Below are positions 1 through 9,298 of a DNA stretch of 64,000 nt, in pieces; position 1 is the first letter of the stretch, and every line of letters begins with the position of its first letter. Location: assembly GCA_903837135.1 (NCBI GenBank), contig CAILTK010000051.1, positions 62,001-126,000 on the forward strand. Direction: 5' to 3'. This DNA is from an uncultured Caulobacterales bacterium (GTDB taxonomy: Bacteria > Pseudomonadota > Alphaproteobacteria > Caulobacterales > Caulobacteraceae). Made by a program: the position numbers and the translations under genes. The notes under the pieces were generated by a model. The model searched no databases. It was not told the DNA's origin and saw only the letters and a list, made by a program, of their open reading frames with translations.

Positions 1-902
1 CGGCCCGCCTGTCGGCCCTGAACGCCGCCGAGGCCGCCCTGAAGGCCCGGGTCGGCGCCAACCAGCGCTCGCTCACCGGCCTCCTGGCCGGCCTGCAGAG
101 CTATCAGCGCGATCCGCCGCCGGCGCTGCTGGTGTCGCCCCGCTCCGCCAAGGCGGCGGTCAACGCCGCCATCCTGATGCGGGCCATCACCCCCGAGCTC
201 GAGCGCCGCGCCGCCAGCCTCGCCGGCGAGGGACGCCGGCTGAACGCGCTGCGCCGCCAGATTCTCATCGCCGACGGCGACTTCCTGGGCGCCGAACACG
301 ACGTGGCGGATCGTCGCGTGGAGATGGACGCCCTGGCCGAGGAGAAGGCGCGGCTGGAGGGCCGCCTCGATCCCGGTCTCAGCGCCGAAGCCGACGCCGC
401 GACCCGGCTCGGGACCACCGCGGGCTCCCTTGACGAACTCGCCAAGAGCGCCGTCGCGCTCGGCGGCCCCACCGGCGAAGCGGCTGAGCTTGCCCCCGCT
501 CGCCTGGTCCAGCCGGTCGCCGGCGCCCTCGTGCGCCGCTACGGCCAGGCTTTCCCCGGACACGGACAATCGGAGGGCTGGGCCTGGGCGGCGACCGCCG
601 GCGCCCTGGTGGTCAGTCCGACAGTTGGTCGCATCGTCTACGCCGGGCCTTTGAAAGGCTGGGGATTTGTGGTGATCTTGAAGAGTCCTGGCGGATACCA
701 TCTGGTGCTTGCGGGGCTCGAACGGGTGAGCGCGCGCGTGGGTGGTGAGATGGCGGCCGGAGAACCGGTCGGACGTGTCGCCAAATCGTCCGCCGCTCCC
801 TCCGGAAAGCCCCCGCCCGCGCCGGAGCTCTATCTGGAAATCCGCAGGGCGGCCCAGCCCATCGATCCGGCGCCCTTCTTCGCCGGACGGACCGGGCGGT
901 GA
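1..902 (+). CDS. EnvC-like murein hydrolase activator, 5' end missing
   Basis: This is the C-terminal 299 residues of an M23/LytM-family protein whose start lies outside the window; the reading frame is open from base 3. The first half is Ala/Leu/Arg-rich and looks like coiled coil, with the family-like stretch QRDPPPALLVSP. The second half is the LytM fold, ending LYLEIRRAAQPIDPAPFF. The metal-binding HxxxD and HxH motifs of active M23 peptidases are absent, as in EnvC, so I infer a periplasmic activator of N-acetylmuramyl-L-alanine amidases in cell separation, not a peptidase. The next gene, ctpA, starts 42 bases downstream on the same strand, an arrangement common in alphaproteobacteria. 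Confidence 0.85.
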   Translation, partial: ARLSALNAAEAALKARVGANQRSLTGLLAGLQSYQRDPPPALLVSPRSAKAAVNAAILMRAITPELERRAASLAGEGRRLNALRRQILIADGDFLGAEHDVADRRVEMDALAEEKARLEGRLDPGLSAEADAATRLGTTAGSLDELAKSAVALGGPTGEAAELAPARLVQPVAGALVRRYGQAFPGHGQSEGWAWAATAGALVVSPTVGRIVYAGPLKGWGFVVILKSPGGYHLVLAGLERVSARVGGEMAAGEPVGRVAKSSAAPSGKPPPAPELYLEIRRAAQPIDPAPFFAGRTGR

Positions 903-944
903 CGTGACGACTATCCCTCCCCAGGGGCGGCTTCGAGGACCCGA

Positions 945-2528
945 ATGCGCAAGATTCTCCTGATCGGCATCTCCACCTTCGCGCTTGGCGCCGGCGCCAT
1001 GGCGGCGGCGGAGCAGCAGTTCGCGTCGAAGGACGACACCTATCGGCTGTTCACCTTGTTCGGCGACGTGGTCACCACGGTCGATCAGCAATATGTGGTG
1101 CCGGTCGACAACAAGAAGCTGATCGAGGCGGCCCTCGATGGCATGCTGACCTCGCTCGATCCGCACTCGGGCTATCTCGACCCGACCGGCTTCTCCGACC
1201 TCTCGGACCAGACCCGCGGCGACTACGGCGGGCTCGGCATCCAACTCGGCGGCGAGGACGGCGCGATCAAGATCGTCGCCCCGATGGACGGCACGCCGGC
1301 GGCGCGCGCCCACCTCATGGCGGGGGACTACATCACCGCCATCGAAGGCCAGTCGATCATCGGCCAGAACATCAACGAGGCCATCAAGCAGATGCGCGGC
1401 CCGGTGGGCACCAGCGTCACCCTGACCATCGTTCGCGACAAGCAGGATCCCTTCACCGTCAAGCTGACCCGCGAGGTCATCGTCGTGAAGTCGGTGTCGC
1501 GCCAGATGCTCGGCGATTACGGTTACGTGCGCGTCGCCGGTTTCGATGAGAAGACCGGTCAGGAGACCACGTCGGCCATCCGCGCGCTCAAGGCCGAGAA
1601 CCCGCACATGAAGGGGATGATCCTCGACCTGCGAAACAACCCCGGCGGACTGGTCAACCAGGCCGTGACCGTGGCCTCGGACTTCCTGGACGGCGGCGAA
1701 GTGGTCAGTCAGCGCGGTCGCGATCCCAGGGACATCCAGCGGTACAACGCCCGCCCCGGCGGCGACCTCGTCAGGGGGCTGCCGGTGGTGGTCCTGGTCA
1801 ACAACGGCTCGGCGTCCGCCGCCGAGATCGTCGCCGGAGCGCTAAAGGACCGGGAACGGGCGACCATCGTCGGCCTCACCACCTTCGGCAAGGGTTCGGT
1901 CCAGTCGGTGATCCCGCTGCGCGACGGCAAGGACGGCGCGCTGAAGCTGACCACCGCCCGCTACTACACGCCGGCCGGCATTTCGATCCAGAAGACCGGC
2001 ATCATCCCCGACCTGCAGGTCGCCTACTCCCACCGCCAGGCCGAAGCGGTGTTCGACGACGCGCTGCAGTTCTCGGAAGCGAGCCTGAAAGGCGCCCTCG
2101 ACACCCAGGAGGGCAAGAGCCGCAAGGCGCCGGCGGCGATCGAGGTTCCGCTCGCCGCCGCCGACCCGGTGAAGCTCGCCGAGGCCAAGGCCGCCGCCAA
2201 GAAGGCCAAGGAGGAGGCGAAGGCCGGCGCCGCCGCCAAGACCGACGAGGTCGCCTCGATCGACGGCGACGACGAGGTTCCCCAGGTCGCCAACACCGGC
2301 GTGGCCCACCTCAACGCCAAGACCGACTTCCAGCTCGCCCGCGCCCTCGAGGTGTTGCGCGCCGGTTCGGTGGCGATGGCGGTAAAGCTCTATCCGGCGG
2401 AGACCTACACGCCGGCCAAGCCCAAGTTCACTACCGCCTCGATCTCGCCCGCCGTCGGGCCCGCCGCGGTGGCCGGCAAGGGCGAGGCGACGCCGGCCAA
2501 GCCGGTGGACAAGTCGAAGACGCGCTGA
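945..2528 (+). CDS. ctpA: Carboxy-terminal processing protease, S41 family (CtpA)
   Basis: A 527-residue periplasmic serine protease. The N-terminus (MRKILLIGISTFALGAGAMA) is a signal peptide. A PDZ domain follows at about residues 90-165 (GLGIQLGG). The S41 catalytic core spans about 190-370 and has the Ser/Lys dyad: S291 in NNGSASAAEI and K316 in FGKGSVQ, 25 residues apart as in Prc and CtpB. The C-terminal 120 residues are an Ala/Lys/Glu-rich low-complexity tail (KLAEAKAAAKKAKEEAKAG). Family members trim C-termini of envelope proteins and peptidoglycan hydrolases, which fits the EnvC-like gene just upstream. The downstream neighbour folC is convergent. Confidence 0.93.
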   Translation: MRKILLIGISTFALGAGAMAAAEQQFASKDDTYRLFTLFGDVVTTVDQQYVVPVDNKKLIEAALDGMLTSLDPHSGYLDPTGFSDLSDQTRGDYGGLGIQLGGEDGAIKIVAPMDGTPAARAHLMAGDYITAIEGQSIIGQNINEAIKQMRGPVGTSVTLTIVRDKQDPFTVKLTREVIVVKSVSRQMLGDYGYVRVAGFDEKTGQETTSAIRALKAENPHMKGMILDLRNNPGGLVNQAVTVASDFLDGGEVVSQRGRDPRDIQRYNARPGGDLVRGLPVVVLVNNGSASAAEIVAGALKDRERATIVGLTTFGKGSVQSVIPLRDGKDGALKLTTARYYTPAGISIQKTGIIPDLQVAYSHRQAEAVFDDALQFSEASLKGALDTQEGKSRKAPAAIEVPLAAADPVKLAEAKAAAKKAKEEAKAGAAAKTDEVASIDGDDEVPQVANTGVAHLNAKTDFQLARALEVLRAGSVAMAVKLYPAETYTPAKPKFTTASISPAVGPAAVAGKGEATPAKPVDKSKTR

Positions 2529-2599
2529 GCTCTCCGAACGCCGGGAAGCCGGTGTCCGCGTCGCGGGTTCGTCGAAAGCGGGGACCTGGCGCCGAGCGT

Positions 2600-3925
2600 T
2601 CAGGTCGGCCAGGTGTCCTTCGACAGGGCCAGCACCTCGCCGGCCATGTAGAGCGAGCCGCACAGGATGACGTGGGGCGGAGGGCCGTCTTCCGCCCCGC
2701 TCCCGTGCAGGGCAAGGCGAACCGCCGCGAGCGGATCTGCGGCCGTCTCGACCGGGAGCCCGGGCGCCGCGGCGACCAGGCTTTCCGGCGGCGCGGCGAG
2801 CTCCGCGGAAAAGCCGGTGGCGATCAGCCGGGCGCCGAGCCCGCGGAAGGCGTCGAACACCCCCGCCGCGTCCTTGCGCTGCAGGAGGCCGATGATCACC
2901 GTGACGGGGCGGCCGTCCCGCGCCCGCAGGGCGGCGGCGACCTCGGCGAGGGCCCGGGCGGCGTGCGGGTTGTGGCCGCCGTCAAGCCAGAGGTCCGCGC
3001 CCCGCGCCTCGGCCATCCGGCCGAGCGGCCCCTTGGTCAGCCGCTGCATCCGCGCCGGCCATCGCGCGCCTGAAACGCCGGCCGCGAGCGCGGCTTCGCC
3101 GATGCGGGGATCGCCCAGCGCCAGCGCCGCGGCCACCGCAACCCCGGCGTTGTCGACCTGGTGCGCCCCGACAAGGCTCGGCGCGGGCAGGTCGAACAGG
3201 CGCTCCGCATCCTGGAACACCAGACCGCCGCGTTCGGCGTGCGCGTCGAAATCGCGGCCGCCGAGGATCAACGGCGCACGCTGGCGCTCTGCCTCCGCCT
3301 CGATCACGGCCAGGGCCGGCGCCTGCTGGCGGGCGGAGACCACCGGCCGGCCGGCCTTGATGATCCCGGCCTTCTCGCCGGCGATCTGGGCGAGGCTGTC
3401 GCCGAGATACTCGCGGTGATCGATGTCGACCGGAGCGATCACGGACACCGCGGGGTGATCGATGACGTTGGTCGAGTCGAATCGGCCGCCGAGGCCGACC
3501 TCGACGACGCAGAGATCGGCCGGAGTCTCGGCGAACGCCAGCAAGGCCGCCACAGTGGTGATTTCGAAGAAGGTGATCGGCTGGCCGGCGTTCACCCGCT
3601 CCACCCGGAGGATGACCTCGTCGAGCTGGTCGTCGCTGATCAGCGTTCCGGCCAGGCGGATGCGCTCGGCGAACCTCACCAAGTGCGGCGAGGTGAAGAC
3701 GTGCGTTCTCAGTCCGGCGGCCTCGGCGATCGCGCGCAGGAAGGCGATGGTCGAGCCCTTGCCGTTGGTGCCGGCGACGTGGACGACCGGCGGCAGGCGA
3801 TCCTGGGGCCGGCCGAGGTCATCGAGCAGGCGCAGGGTCCGGCCCAGGCTCAGGTCGATCTTGATCGGATGCAGCGCCCTCAGACGTTCGAGCGCGGCGT
3901 CGTGAGGCAGGAGAAGATCGCTCAT
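2600..3925 (-). CDS. folC: Bifunctional dihydrofolate synthase / folylpolyglutamate synthase
   Basis: A 441-residue Mur-ligase-family enzyme that adds glutamate to dihydropteroate and to reduced folates, using ATP, in the cytoplasm. The ATP-binding loop AGTNGKGST is at residues 51-59; GLGGRFDSTN and the DGGHNPHA motif of the C-terminal domain are present. The length is normal. folC often directly follows accD in proteobacteria, but here accD is over 5 kb away on the other strand, so the usual accD-folC pair is split. Downstream it converges on ctpA with a 71-base gap. Confidence 0.95.
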   Translation of the reverse strand: MSDLLLPHDAALERLRALHPIKIDLSLGRTLRLLDDLGRPQDRLPPVVHVAGTNGKGSTIAFLRAIAEAAGLRTHVFTSPHLVRFAERIRLAGTLISDDQLDEVILRVERVNAGQPITFFEITTVAALLAFAETPADLCVVEVGLGGRFDSTNVIDHPAVSVIAPVDIDHREYLGDSLAQIAGEKAGIIKAGRPVVSARQQAPALAVIEAEAERQRAPLILGGRDFDAHAERGGLVFQDAERLFDLPAPSLVGAHQVDNAGVAVAAALALGDPRIGEAALAAGVSGARWPARMQRLTKGPLGRMAEARGADLWLDGGHNPHAARALAEVAAALRARDGRPVTVIIGLLQRKDAAGVFDAFRGLGARLIATGFSAELAAPPESLVAAAPGLPVETAADPLAAVRLALHGSGAEDGPPPHVILCGSLYMAGEVLALSKDTWPT

Positions 3926-3935
3926 CGGCTGGCGT

Positions 3936-4014
3936 CTAGAGCAGGTTCCGAAGCGTGGGAACCGGGTTTCGGATCAGGCGCGCGCCAAAACAAGGGGGTC
4001 GCACGATGCTCTAG
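3936..4014. repeat. Dispersed palindromic element, copy 1 (CTAGAGCA ... TGCTCTAG)
   Basis: A 79-base intergenic element bounded by perfect 8-base inverted repeats (CTAGAGCA at 3936-3943, TGCTCTAG at 4007-4014). It contains the internal phrase GTGGGAACCGGGTTTCGG. Related sequences occur at 32926-33031 and 44984-45094 in this window, sharing the AACCGGTTCCCACTTTT-like core and the CTAG end. The TAG stop codon of the DUF2244 gene lies in the right terminal repeat. I recall similar repeats from many alphaproteobacterial genomes, but know no established name. Confidence 0.75.
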
Positions 4015-4502
4015 GGCCGGCCGTGACGCTCGGCGAGGGCGTCGCCGATGGCGTCGCGCAGGCGGCCCGCCAGGCGCGCCCGCTCGTCCGCCCCGAGCGC
4101 CTGGCCGATGGCGATGGAGCGGTCGGACAGGTGCAGCGACAGCCGGCGGGTGTGATCGCTCGCCCCTTCGAAGCGGACCCGCGTGAAGGTCGTCGGCGAA
4201 CGCCACACCGTGGCGCTGCCCCGGGCCCCGTCTCGCGACACGGTGATCTGGTCGGCGTCGACGCGGACCCGCTCGGCGCGGGCGGCGCGGCGACGGTAGA
4301 CCCGAAAGGCGATGATCACGCCGAGCATGTCGAGACCGAGGAAGATCGGGACGGGATAGGCCCCGATCAGGACCAGGAAGGCGCCGATGCCAAGGTTCGC
4401 CGCCGCCAGCAGGCCCAGCACCAGCCACATCCCGCGGGCGCTCAGCGAGCGGTTGGGCTGGATTACCGCATCCATGTAGAGAGGGGTGGAGGCCTCGGTC
4501 AT
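4011..4502 (-). CDS. DUF2244 family membrane protein
   Basis: A 163-residue protein recognised as DUF2244. After a short N-terminal stretch (MDAVIQPNRSLS) there are two closely spaced membrane helices (about residues 25-45 and 48-68), then a basic patch (RVYRRRAARAERVR) and a beta-rich soluble C-terminal half (TVWRSPTTFTRVRF). Function is unknown; the family is common in alphaproteobacteria. It is divergent from nth, whose start is 13 bases away, so the two share a promoter region. An in-frame ATG at 4514 would add four residues. The stop codon lies inside a palindromic repeat. Confidence 0.8.
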   Translation of the reverse strand: MTEASTPLYMDAVIQPNRSLSARGMWLVLGLLAAANLGIGAFLVLIGAYPVPIFLGLDMLGVIIAFRVYRRRAARAERVRVDADQITVSRDGARGSATVWRSPTTFTRVRFEGASDHTRRLSLHLSDRSIAIGQALGADERARLAGRLRDAIGDALAERHGRP

Positions 4503-4514
4503 GACGGAGCGCAT

Positions 4515-5225
4515 ATGGGCACGGCCCCGGTAAAGTCGCCACCCCGCGGGCGCATCGGCAGTCCCCCGCAAAGGCGGCTGTCGCCGCTGGAGCGGGCGCG
4601 GGTGGCGGAGATCTTCCGTCGCTTTGCCGAGGCGACCGCCGATCCGCGGACCGAACTCCGCTACGAGAGCCCCTACACGCTGATCGTGGCCGTCGCCCTG
4701 TCGGCCCAGGCCACCGACGTTTCGGTGAACAAGGCGACGGAGCGGCTGTTCCGGGTCGCGGACACGCCCGCCCGCATGGTCGCGCTCGGCGAGGCCGGGC
4801 TGATCGACTTCATCAAGTCGATCGGCCTCTACCGCACCAAGGCGAAGAACGTCATCGCCCTCTCGAACATCCTGCTCGATCGCTACGGCGGCGAGGCGCC
4901 GCTGGAGCGCGCGGCCCTCGAAAGTCTGCCCGGCGTCGGCCGCAAGACCGCCAGCGTCGTGCTGAACGAGCTCGGGATCGAGCCGGCCATCGCGGTCGAC
5001 ACCCATGTCTTCCGGGTGTCGCACCGGCTGAAGCTGTCGAAGGCCCCCACGCCGGACGGGGTCGAGCGCGACCTGATGGCGATCACCCCCGCCCCCTATC
5101 GGACGCGCGCCCATCACTGGCTGATCCTGCACGGCCGCTACACCTGTGTGGCGCGCCGGCCGAAGTGCGCCGCCTGCCTGATCGCCGACCTTTGCCCGTC
5201 GCGGGAATTATTCCTCGGCGCCTGA
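4515..5225 (+). CDS. nth: Endonuclease III (DNA glycosylase / AP lyase)
   Basis: A 236-residue base-excision repair enzyme that removes oxidised pyrimidines and cuts AP sites. The helix-hairpin-helix with the catalytic lysine is seen in [17 protein letters not shown], and the catalytic aspartate in [13 protein letters not shown]. The C-terminus has the four cysteines of the iron-sulphur cluster loop in C-x6-C-x2-C-x5-C spacing ([17 protein letters not shown]). The open frame runs further upstream but only as the shadow of the divergent DUF2244 gene; the ATG at 4515 gives the usual family N-terminus with a short basic extension. Confidence 0.95.
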   Translation: MGTAPVKSPPRGRIGSPPQRRLSPLERARVAEIFRRFAEATADPRTELRYESPYTLIVAVALSAQATDVSVNKATERLFRVADTPARMVALGEAGLIDFIKSIGLYRTKAKNVIALSNILLDRYGGEAPLERAALESLPGVGRKTASVVLNELGIEPAIAVDTHVFRVSHRLKLSKAPTPDGVERDLMAITPAPYRTRAHHWLILHGRYTCVARRPKCAACLIADLCPSRELFLGA

Positions 5226-5295
5226 AGCGTGGCCGGAGGTTGACGTCCGAGGCGAAACCACGCGAGCCTTGCGGCGAGGTCAGTGGGAGCGATTC

Positions 5296-5706
5296 ATGAG
5301 TTTTGTTACGGAGTTCCGCCAGTTCATCGCGCGCGGGAACGTGGTGGACCTGGCGGTCGGGGTGATCATCGGCGGCGCCTTCGGCAAGATCGTCACCGCC
5401 CTGGTCGATCAGGTCATCATGCCGCCGATCGGATTCATCACCGGCGGGATCGACTTTTCGCAGCTGCGGATCGTGCTCAAGGCGGCCGACGCCGCCGCCA
5501 AGAAGCCGGAGGTGGCGATCAGCTACGGCGCCTTCCTCAACACCCTGATCCAGTTCTTCATCATCGCCGTGGTGATCTTCCTGCTGGTCAAGGGCGTCAA
5601 CAGCCTCAAGCGCCGGGAGGCGGAGGCGCCGTCGTCGCCCCCCGCGCCCACCCCGAGCGAGGCGCTGCTCACCGAGATCCGGGACCTGTTGAAGGCGCGC
5701 AGCTGA
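5296..5706 (+). CDS. mscL: Large-conductance mechanosensitive channel
   Basis: A 136-residue inner-membrane channel released by membrane tension in hypo-osmotic shock. The family start is clear: [26 protein letters not shown] is read from 5296, with the first membrane helix ([16 protein letters not shown]), the periplasmic loop, then the second helix ([18 protein letters not shown]). An in-frame ATG at 5269 would add nine residues not typical of MscL. The C-terminal helix ends [11 protein letters not shown], as in other family members. Confidence 0.95.
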   Translation: MSFVTEFRQFIARGNVVDLAVGVIIGGAFGKIVTALVDQVIMPPIGFITGGIDFSQLRIVLKAADAAAKKPEVAISYGAFLNTLIQFFIIAVVIFLLVKGVNSLKRREAEAPSSPPAPTPSEALLTEIRDLLKARS

Positions 5707-5738
5707 CCCCGGAGGGCGCGGGTCCGCGCGCCGGTCGC

Positions 5739-6464
5739 TCAGACCAGCTTCAGGGCCTCGCGGTGCATGGCGCGGGTCAGCCGTTGGCCGTCGTTGGCCG
5801 AGAGCTGCTCGTGGAAGCTTGGCAGGACCCGCTCCTCGGCTTCGATATGCTCTTCGACCAGCTTCTGCAGGGCCTTGGCCTTGCGCAGCCAGCGCGGGTC
5901 GTCCTTCGGCAGGCCTTCGAGCTCGTAGAGGTAGGTCTTGATCTCGAACAGTTCGGCCGCCAGGTGCATCGAGGACGCGCCCTGATCGGTGGCGCGCAGC
6001 GCCGGATAGAGCACGTTCTCCTTCTGCAGCGCATGGCGCGTGAGAAGGGCGTTGAGCGTGTCCAGCAGGCGGGTGCGTTTGGCGACCTGACCGTCGGAGG
6101 TCTCTGCGATCTGCTTGAACAGCTTTTCGATCCGGCCATGCTCACCGGTGAGGCCTTCGTACCAGTCGCCGGTCATCGCCGTGGCGGCGGTGTTGGCGGC
6201 CTTCTTCGAGTTCAGCAGGGCGAACGCGGTGACGAATCCCAGGCCGAGCGCCCCGGCCACCATGGTCCAGGAGACCCGATCGCTGCGCGCGCGCTCCAAG
6301 GCGTAGTGCGCACCGTCATCGGCGCGCCGGGCGGCGGCGCGGCTGAGCTCGGTAAGAAATTGGGCGCCGTCGCCGGTCCGGCGGGCGGCTTCGCGGCTCA
6401 GGCCCTTGATCGCCCCGCGGGCGTCGTCCAGGCGGTCACGCGCATCGTCCAGCACTTGAATCAT
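5739..6464 (-). CDS. Hemerythrin-domain protein with one membrane segment
   Basis: A 241-residue protein. The first 65 residues are charged and Ala/Arg-rich, probably helical; one membrane segment follows (WTMVAGALGLGFVTAFALL). The rest is a hemerythrin-like four-helix domain with spaced histidines and glutamates that could bind a di-iron centre (LTGEHGRIEKLF, LLTRHALQKENVLYPAL, LVEEHIEAEERVL, FHEQL). Oxygen, NO or iron sensing or storage would fit, but nothing here shows which. ATGs at 6464 and 6479 are both possible; I chose 6464, preceded by AAAGAGG. It is divergent from trpF. Confidence 0.7.
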   Translation of the reverse strand: MIQVLDDARDRLDDARGAIKGLSREAARRTGDGAQFLTELSRAAARRADDGAHYALERARSDRVSWTMVAGALGLGFVTAFALLNSKKAANTAATAMTGDWYEGLTGEHGRIEKLFKQIAETSDGQVAKRTRLLDTLNALLTRHALQKENVLYPALRATDQGASSMHLAAELFEIKTYLYELEGLPKDDPRWLRKAKALQKLVEEHIEAEERVLPSFHEQLSANDGQRLTRAMHREALKLV

Positions 6465-6579
6465 GCGGCCTCTTTTCATCACCTCGATGTGGGTGCGCTC
6501 CGTCTTAACGCAACGGTTCGCGCCCGCGTTCCTCAGCGGCGATCTTGTCACCGCAAGCTTACAAGCTCATGGCTTTCAC

Positions 6580-7221
6580 ATGTCGGCCAAAGCGAAGATT
6601 TGCGGTCTTTCTTCCGCCGAGGCGGTTAACGCCGCGCTTGCGGGCCGCGCCTCGGCGATCGGTTTCGTGTTTTTCGACGCCAGCCCTCGGCACGTCACGG
6701 CGCAGGCGGCCGCCCGCCTGGCCGAGCCCGCGCGCGGCAAGGTCCAGGTGGCGGCGGTGGTGGTCGACCCGGACGACGCCCTGCTCGACGAACTGTCTCG
6801 CGTGCTCCGGCCCGACCTCATCCAGCTGCACGGCCGCGAGACGCCCGAGCGGGCGCGCGATATCAAGACCCGGACCGGGGCCGAAGTGATCAAGGCCCTG
6901 TCGATCTCGGACGCCGACGATCTGCGCGCGGCGACCCGTTTCGAAGGGGTGGTCGACCACCTGATGTTCGACGCCAGGCCGCCCAAGGGGTCCGCCCTCC
7001 CCGGCGGGGTCGGCGCGCGTTTCGACTGGGATATGCTCAAGGACCGCCGTTTCGAACGCCCCTGGTTCCTGGCCGGCGGTCTCGATCCCTGGAACGTGGC
7101 CGACGCCATCTCGCGCACCGCGGCGCCGCTGGTCGATGTTTCCTCTGGCGTGGAGCGCGGACCGGGGCTAAAGGACCCGGCCCTGATATCGGCCTTTCTG
7201 GACGCCGTCCGTAGAGCTTAG
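6580..7221 (+). CDS. trpF: Phosphoribosylanthranilate isomerase
   Basis: A 213-residue TIM-barrel enzyme of tryptophan biosynthesis (PRA to CdRP). The N-terminal KICGL motif with the catalytic cysteine follows the ATG at 6580. The catalytic aspartate is in [12 protein letters not shown], and the phosphate-binding end is [14 protein letters not shown] and [19 protein letters not shown]. It is the first gene of trpF-trpB-trpA-accD, eight bases before trpB. The frame is open further upstream but that part lies in the spacer from the divergent hemerythrin gene. Confidence 0.96.
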   Translation: MSAKAKICGLSSAEAVNAALAGRASAIGFVFFDASPRHVTAQAAARLAEPARGKVQVAAVVVDPDDALLDELSRVLRPDLIQLHGRETPERARDIKTRTGAEVIKALSISDADDLRAATRFEGVVDHLMFDARPPKGSALPGGVGARFDWDMLKDRRFERPWFLAGGLDPWNVADAISRTAAPLVDVSSGVERGPGLKDPALISAFLDAVRRA

Positions 7222-7229
7222 CCCGATCC

Positions 7230-8450
7230 GTGAACGCACCCGCCATACCGAACGACTACGCCGCCTGGCCGGATGCGGAGGGCCGCTTCGGCGACTTCGG
7301 CGGCCGTTATGTGCCCGAGACCCTGATGCCGCTGGTGTTGGACCTGGACACGGCGTACCGCGCGGCCAAGGCCGATCCGGCGTTCCAGCGTGAACTCGGC
7401 GGCTATCTGACCCATTACGTCGGCCGCCCCTCCCCGCTCTACTATGCCGAGCGGTTGACCCAGCATTTCGGCGGCGCCCGTATCTATTTTAAACGGGAAG
7501 AACTCAACCACACGGGCGCCCACAAGATCAACAACTGCATGGGCCAGATCCTGCTGGCGCAGCGGATGGGCAAGACGCGGATCATCGCCGAGACGGGCGC
7601 CGGCCAGCATGGGGTCGCCTCGGCGACCGTCTGCGCGCGGTTCGGCCTGCCCTGCGTGGTCTACATGGGCGCTCTGGATGTGGAGCGGCAAAAGCCCAAC
7701 GTATTCCGCATGAACCTGCTCGGCGCGGAGGTCCGTCCGGTCACCGCAGGGGCCGCGACCCTCAAGGACGCCATGAACGAGGCCCTGCGCGACTGGGTCA
7801 CCAACGTCCACGACACCTACTACATGATCGGCACCGCGGCGGGACCGCATCCCTATCCGGCCATGGTGCGTGACTTCCAGAGCGTGATCGGCAGCGAGAC
7901 CCGCGCCCAGATGCTGGAGATGGAAGGCCGGCTGCCGGATGCGGTGGTCGCCTGCGTCGGCGGCGGCTCGAACGCCATCGGCATGTTCCACCCCTTCCTG
8001 TCCGACGAGAGCGTCAAGATCTTCGGCGTCGAAGCCTCCGGGCACGGCCTCGGGACCGACAAGCACGCCGCCAGCCTCACCGGCGGCCGGCCCGGGGTGC
8101 TGCACGGCAACAAGACCTATCTGCTGCAGGACGCCGACGGGCAGATCCTCGACGCGCACTCGATCTCCGCCGGGCTGGACTATCCCGGCATCGGCCCGGA
8201 GCACGCCTGGCTGCACGACATCGGGCGGGCCCGTTATCTGAGCTGCACCGACGACGAGGCGCTGGAGGCCTTCAAACTGTGCGCCGAGCTCGAGGGCATC
8301 ATTCCCGCCCTGGAGAGCGCTCATGCCCTGGCGCGGCTCGGCGACGTCGTACGCGAGGTCGGCAAGGATGGCGTGATCGCGCTCTGCCTCTCGGGCCGCG
8401 GCGACAAGGACATCTTCGCCGTCGCCGAAAAGCTCGGAGCGCGGATTTGA
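7230..8450 (+). CDS. trpB: Tryptophan synthase beta chain
   Basis: A 406-residue PLP enzyme that joins indole and serine. The PLP lysine is K99 in [12 protein letters not shown]; the cofactor phosphate loop is [12 protein letters not shown]. The start is GTG (7230), giving the family-like N-terminus [20 protein letters not shown]. The stop codon overlaps the TTG start of trpA (sequence TTTGA), so the two subunits of the alpha2-beta2 complex are probably translationally coupled. Confidence 0.98.
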   Translation: MNAPAIPNDYAAWPDAEGRFGDFGGRYVPETLMPLVLDLDTAYRAAKADPAFQRELGGYLTHYVGRPSPLYYAERLTQHFGGARIYFKREELNHTGAHKINNCMGQILLAQRMGKTRIIAETGAGQHGVASATVCARFGLPCVVYMGALDVERQKPNVFRMNLLGAEVRPVTAGAATLKDAMNEALRDWVTNVHDTYYMIGTAAGPHPYPAMVRDFQSVIGSETRAQMLEMEGRLPDAVVACVGGGSNAIGMFHPFLSDESVKIFGVEASGHGLGTDKHAASLTGGRPGVLHGNKTYLLQDADGQILDAHSISAGLDYPGIGPEHAWLHDIGRARYLSCTDDEALEAFKLCAELEGIIPALESAHALARLGDVVREVGKDGVIALCLSGRGDKDIFAVAEKLGARI

Positions 8451-9277
8451 CCGTCTCGCGGATCGAGGCCCGGTTCGCGCAGCTGAGGTCGGAGGGGCGC
8501 GCGGGGTTCATCCCCTACATCATGGCCGGCGACCCCGATCCGGCGGTCACCCTGGACCTGCTCAAAGGCCTTCCGGGCGCCGGCGCGGACCTGATCGAGC
8601 TTGGCTTTCCCTTCTCGGACCCGATGGCCGAGGGCGCGCCGATCCAGAAGGCGGCCCAGCGGGCGATGCGGGCGGGAATGACGCTCAGGAAGACGCTGGA
8701 GCTGGTCCGCGCCTTCCGGGCAGGGGATCAGACCACCCCGCTCGTGCTGATGGGCTATCTCAACAACGTGCTCAGCTTCGGCTATTCCGCCTTTGCGCAG
8801 GACGCCGCGGCCGCGGGCGTCGACGGCCTGATCATCGTCGATTGTCCGCCTGAGGAGGCGACCTCGCTGGCCGACGCGCTCGACCCGGCGGGGGTGGCGC
8901 TGGTGCGGCTGGCGACGCCGACATCGGACGAGGCCCGGCTGCGCGTGATCGCCTCCCGAACCTCCGGCTTCGTCTACTATGTCTCCGTCGCCGGCGTGAC
9001 CGGCCAGAAGGAGGCGGACGCGGCCGCCGTGGCCCCGCAGGTCGAGCGCGTGCGCAAGGCGTCGGGCCTGCCGGTCGCGGTCGGTTTCGGCATCCGCACG
9101 CCAGAACGCGCCGCCGCCGTCGCCCGGGTGGCGGACGCGGTGGTGGTGGGTTCGGCGCTGGTGGACGAACTGGCCGCCGCCCTGGCCGAGAACCAATCGC
9201 CGGTCGAGCGGGTTCTGCAATCAGCCGCCCGGATCGCGCGCGCCGTGCGCGATGCGCGCGTGGCGGCGACCGCCTGA
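8447..9277 (+). CDS. trpA: Tryptophan synthase alpha chain
   Basis: A 276-residue TIM barrel that cleaves indole-3-glycerol phosphate to indole, channelled to TrpB. I take the TTG at 8447, overlapping the trpB stop, because [20 protein letters not shown] is the expected N-terminus and no ATG/GTG fits. The first catalytic residue is the Glu of [11 protein letters not shown]. The second, usually Asp in LADGP, is replaced by Glu here (MAEGAP). The phosphate site GFGIRTPE and VVVGSALV are present. Confidence 0.95.
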   Translation: MTVSRIEARFAQLRSEGRAGFIPYIMAGDPDPAVTLDLLKGLPGAGADLIELGFPFSDPMAEGAPIQKAAQRAMRAGMTLRKTLELVRAFRAGDQTTPLVLMGYLNNVLSFGYSAFAQDAAAAGVDGLIIVDCPPEEATSLADALDPAGVALVRLATPTSDEARLRVIASRTSGFVYYVSVAGVTGQKEADAAAVAPQVERVRKASGLPVAVGFGIRTPERAAAVARVADAVVVGSALVDELAAALAENQSPVERVLQSAARIARAVRDARVAATA

Positions 9278-9298
9278 GCCCGGCGAAGGATTCGCACC

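Noticed and set aside
6500-6515. CtrA half-site TTAAC upstream of trpF
   Set aside because: Second TTAA half at the right spacing is missing.
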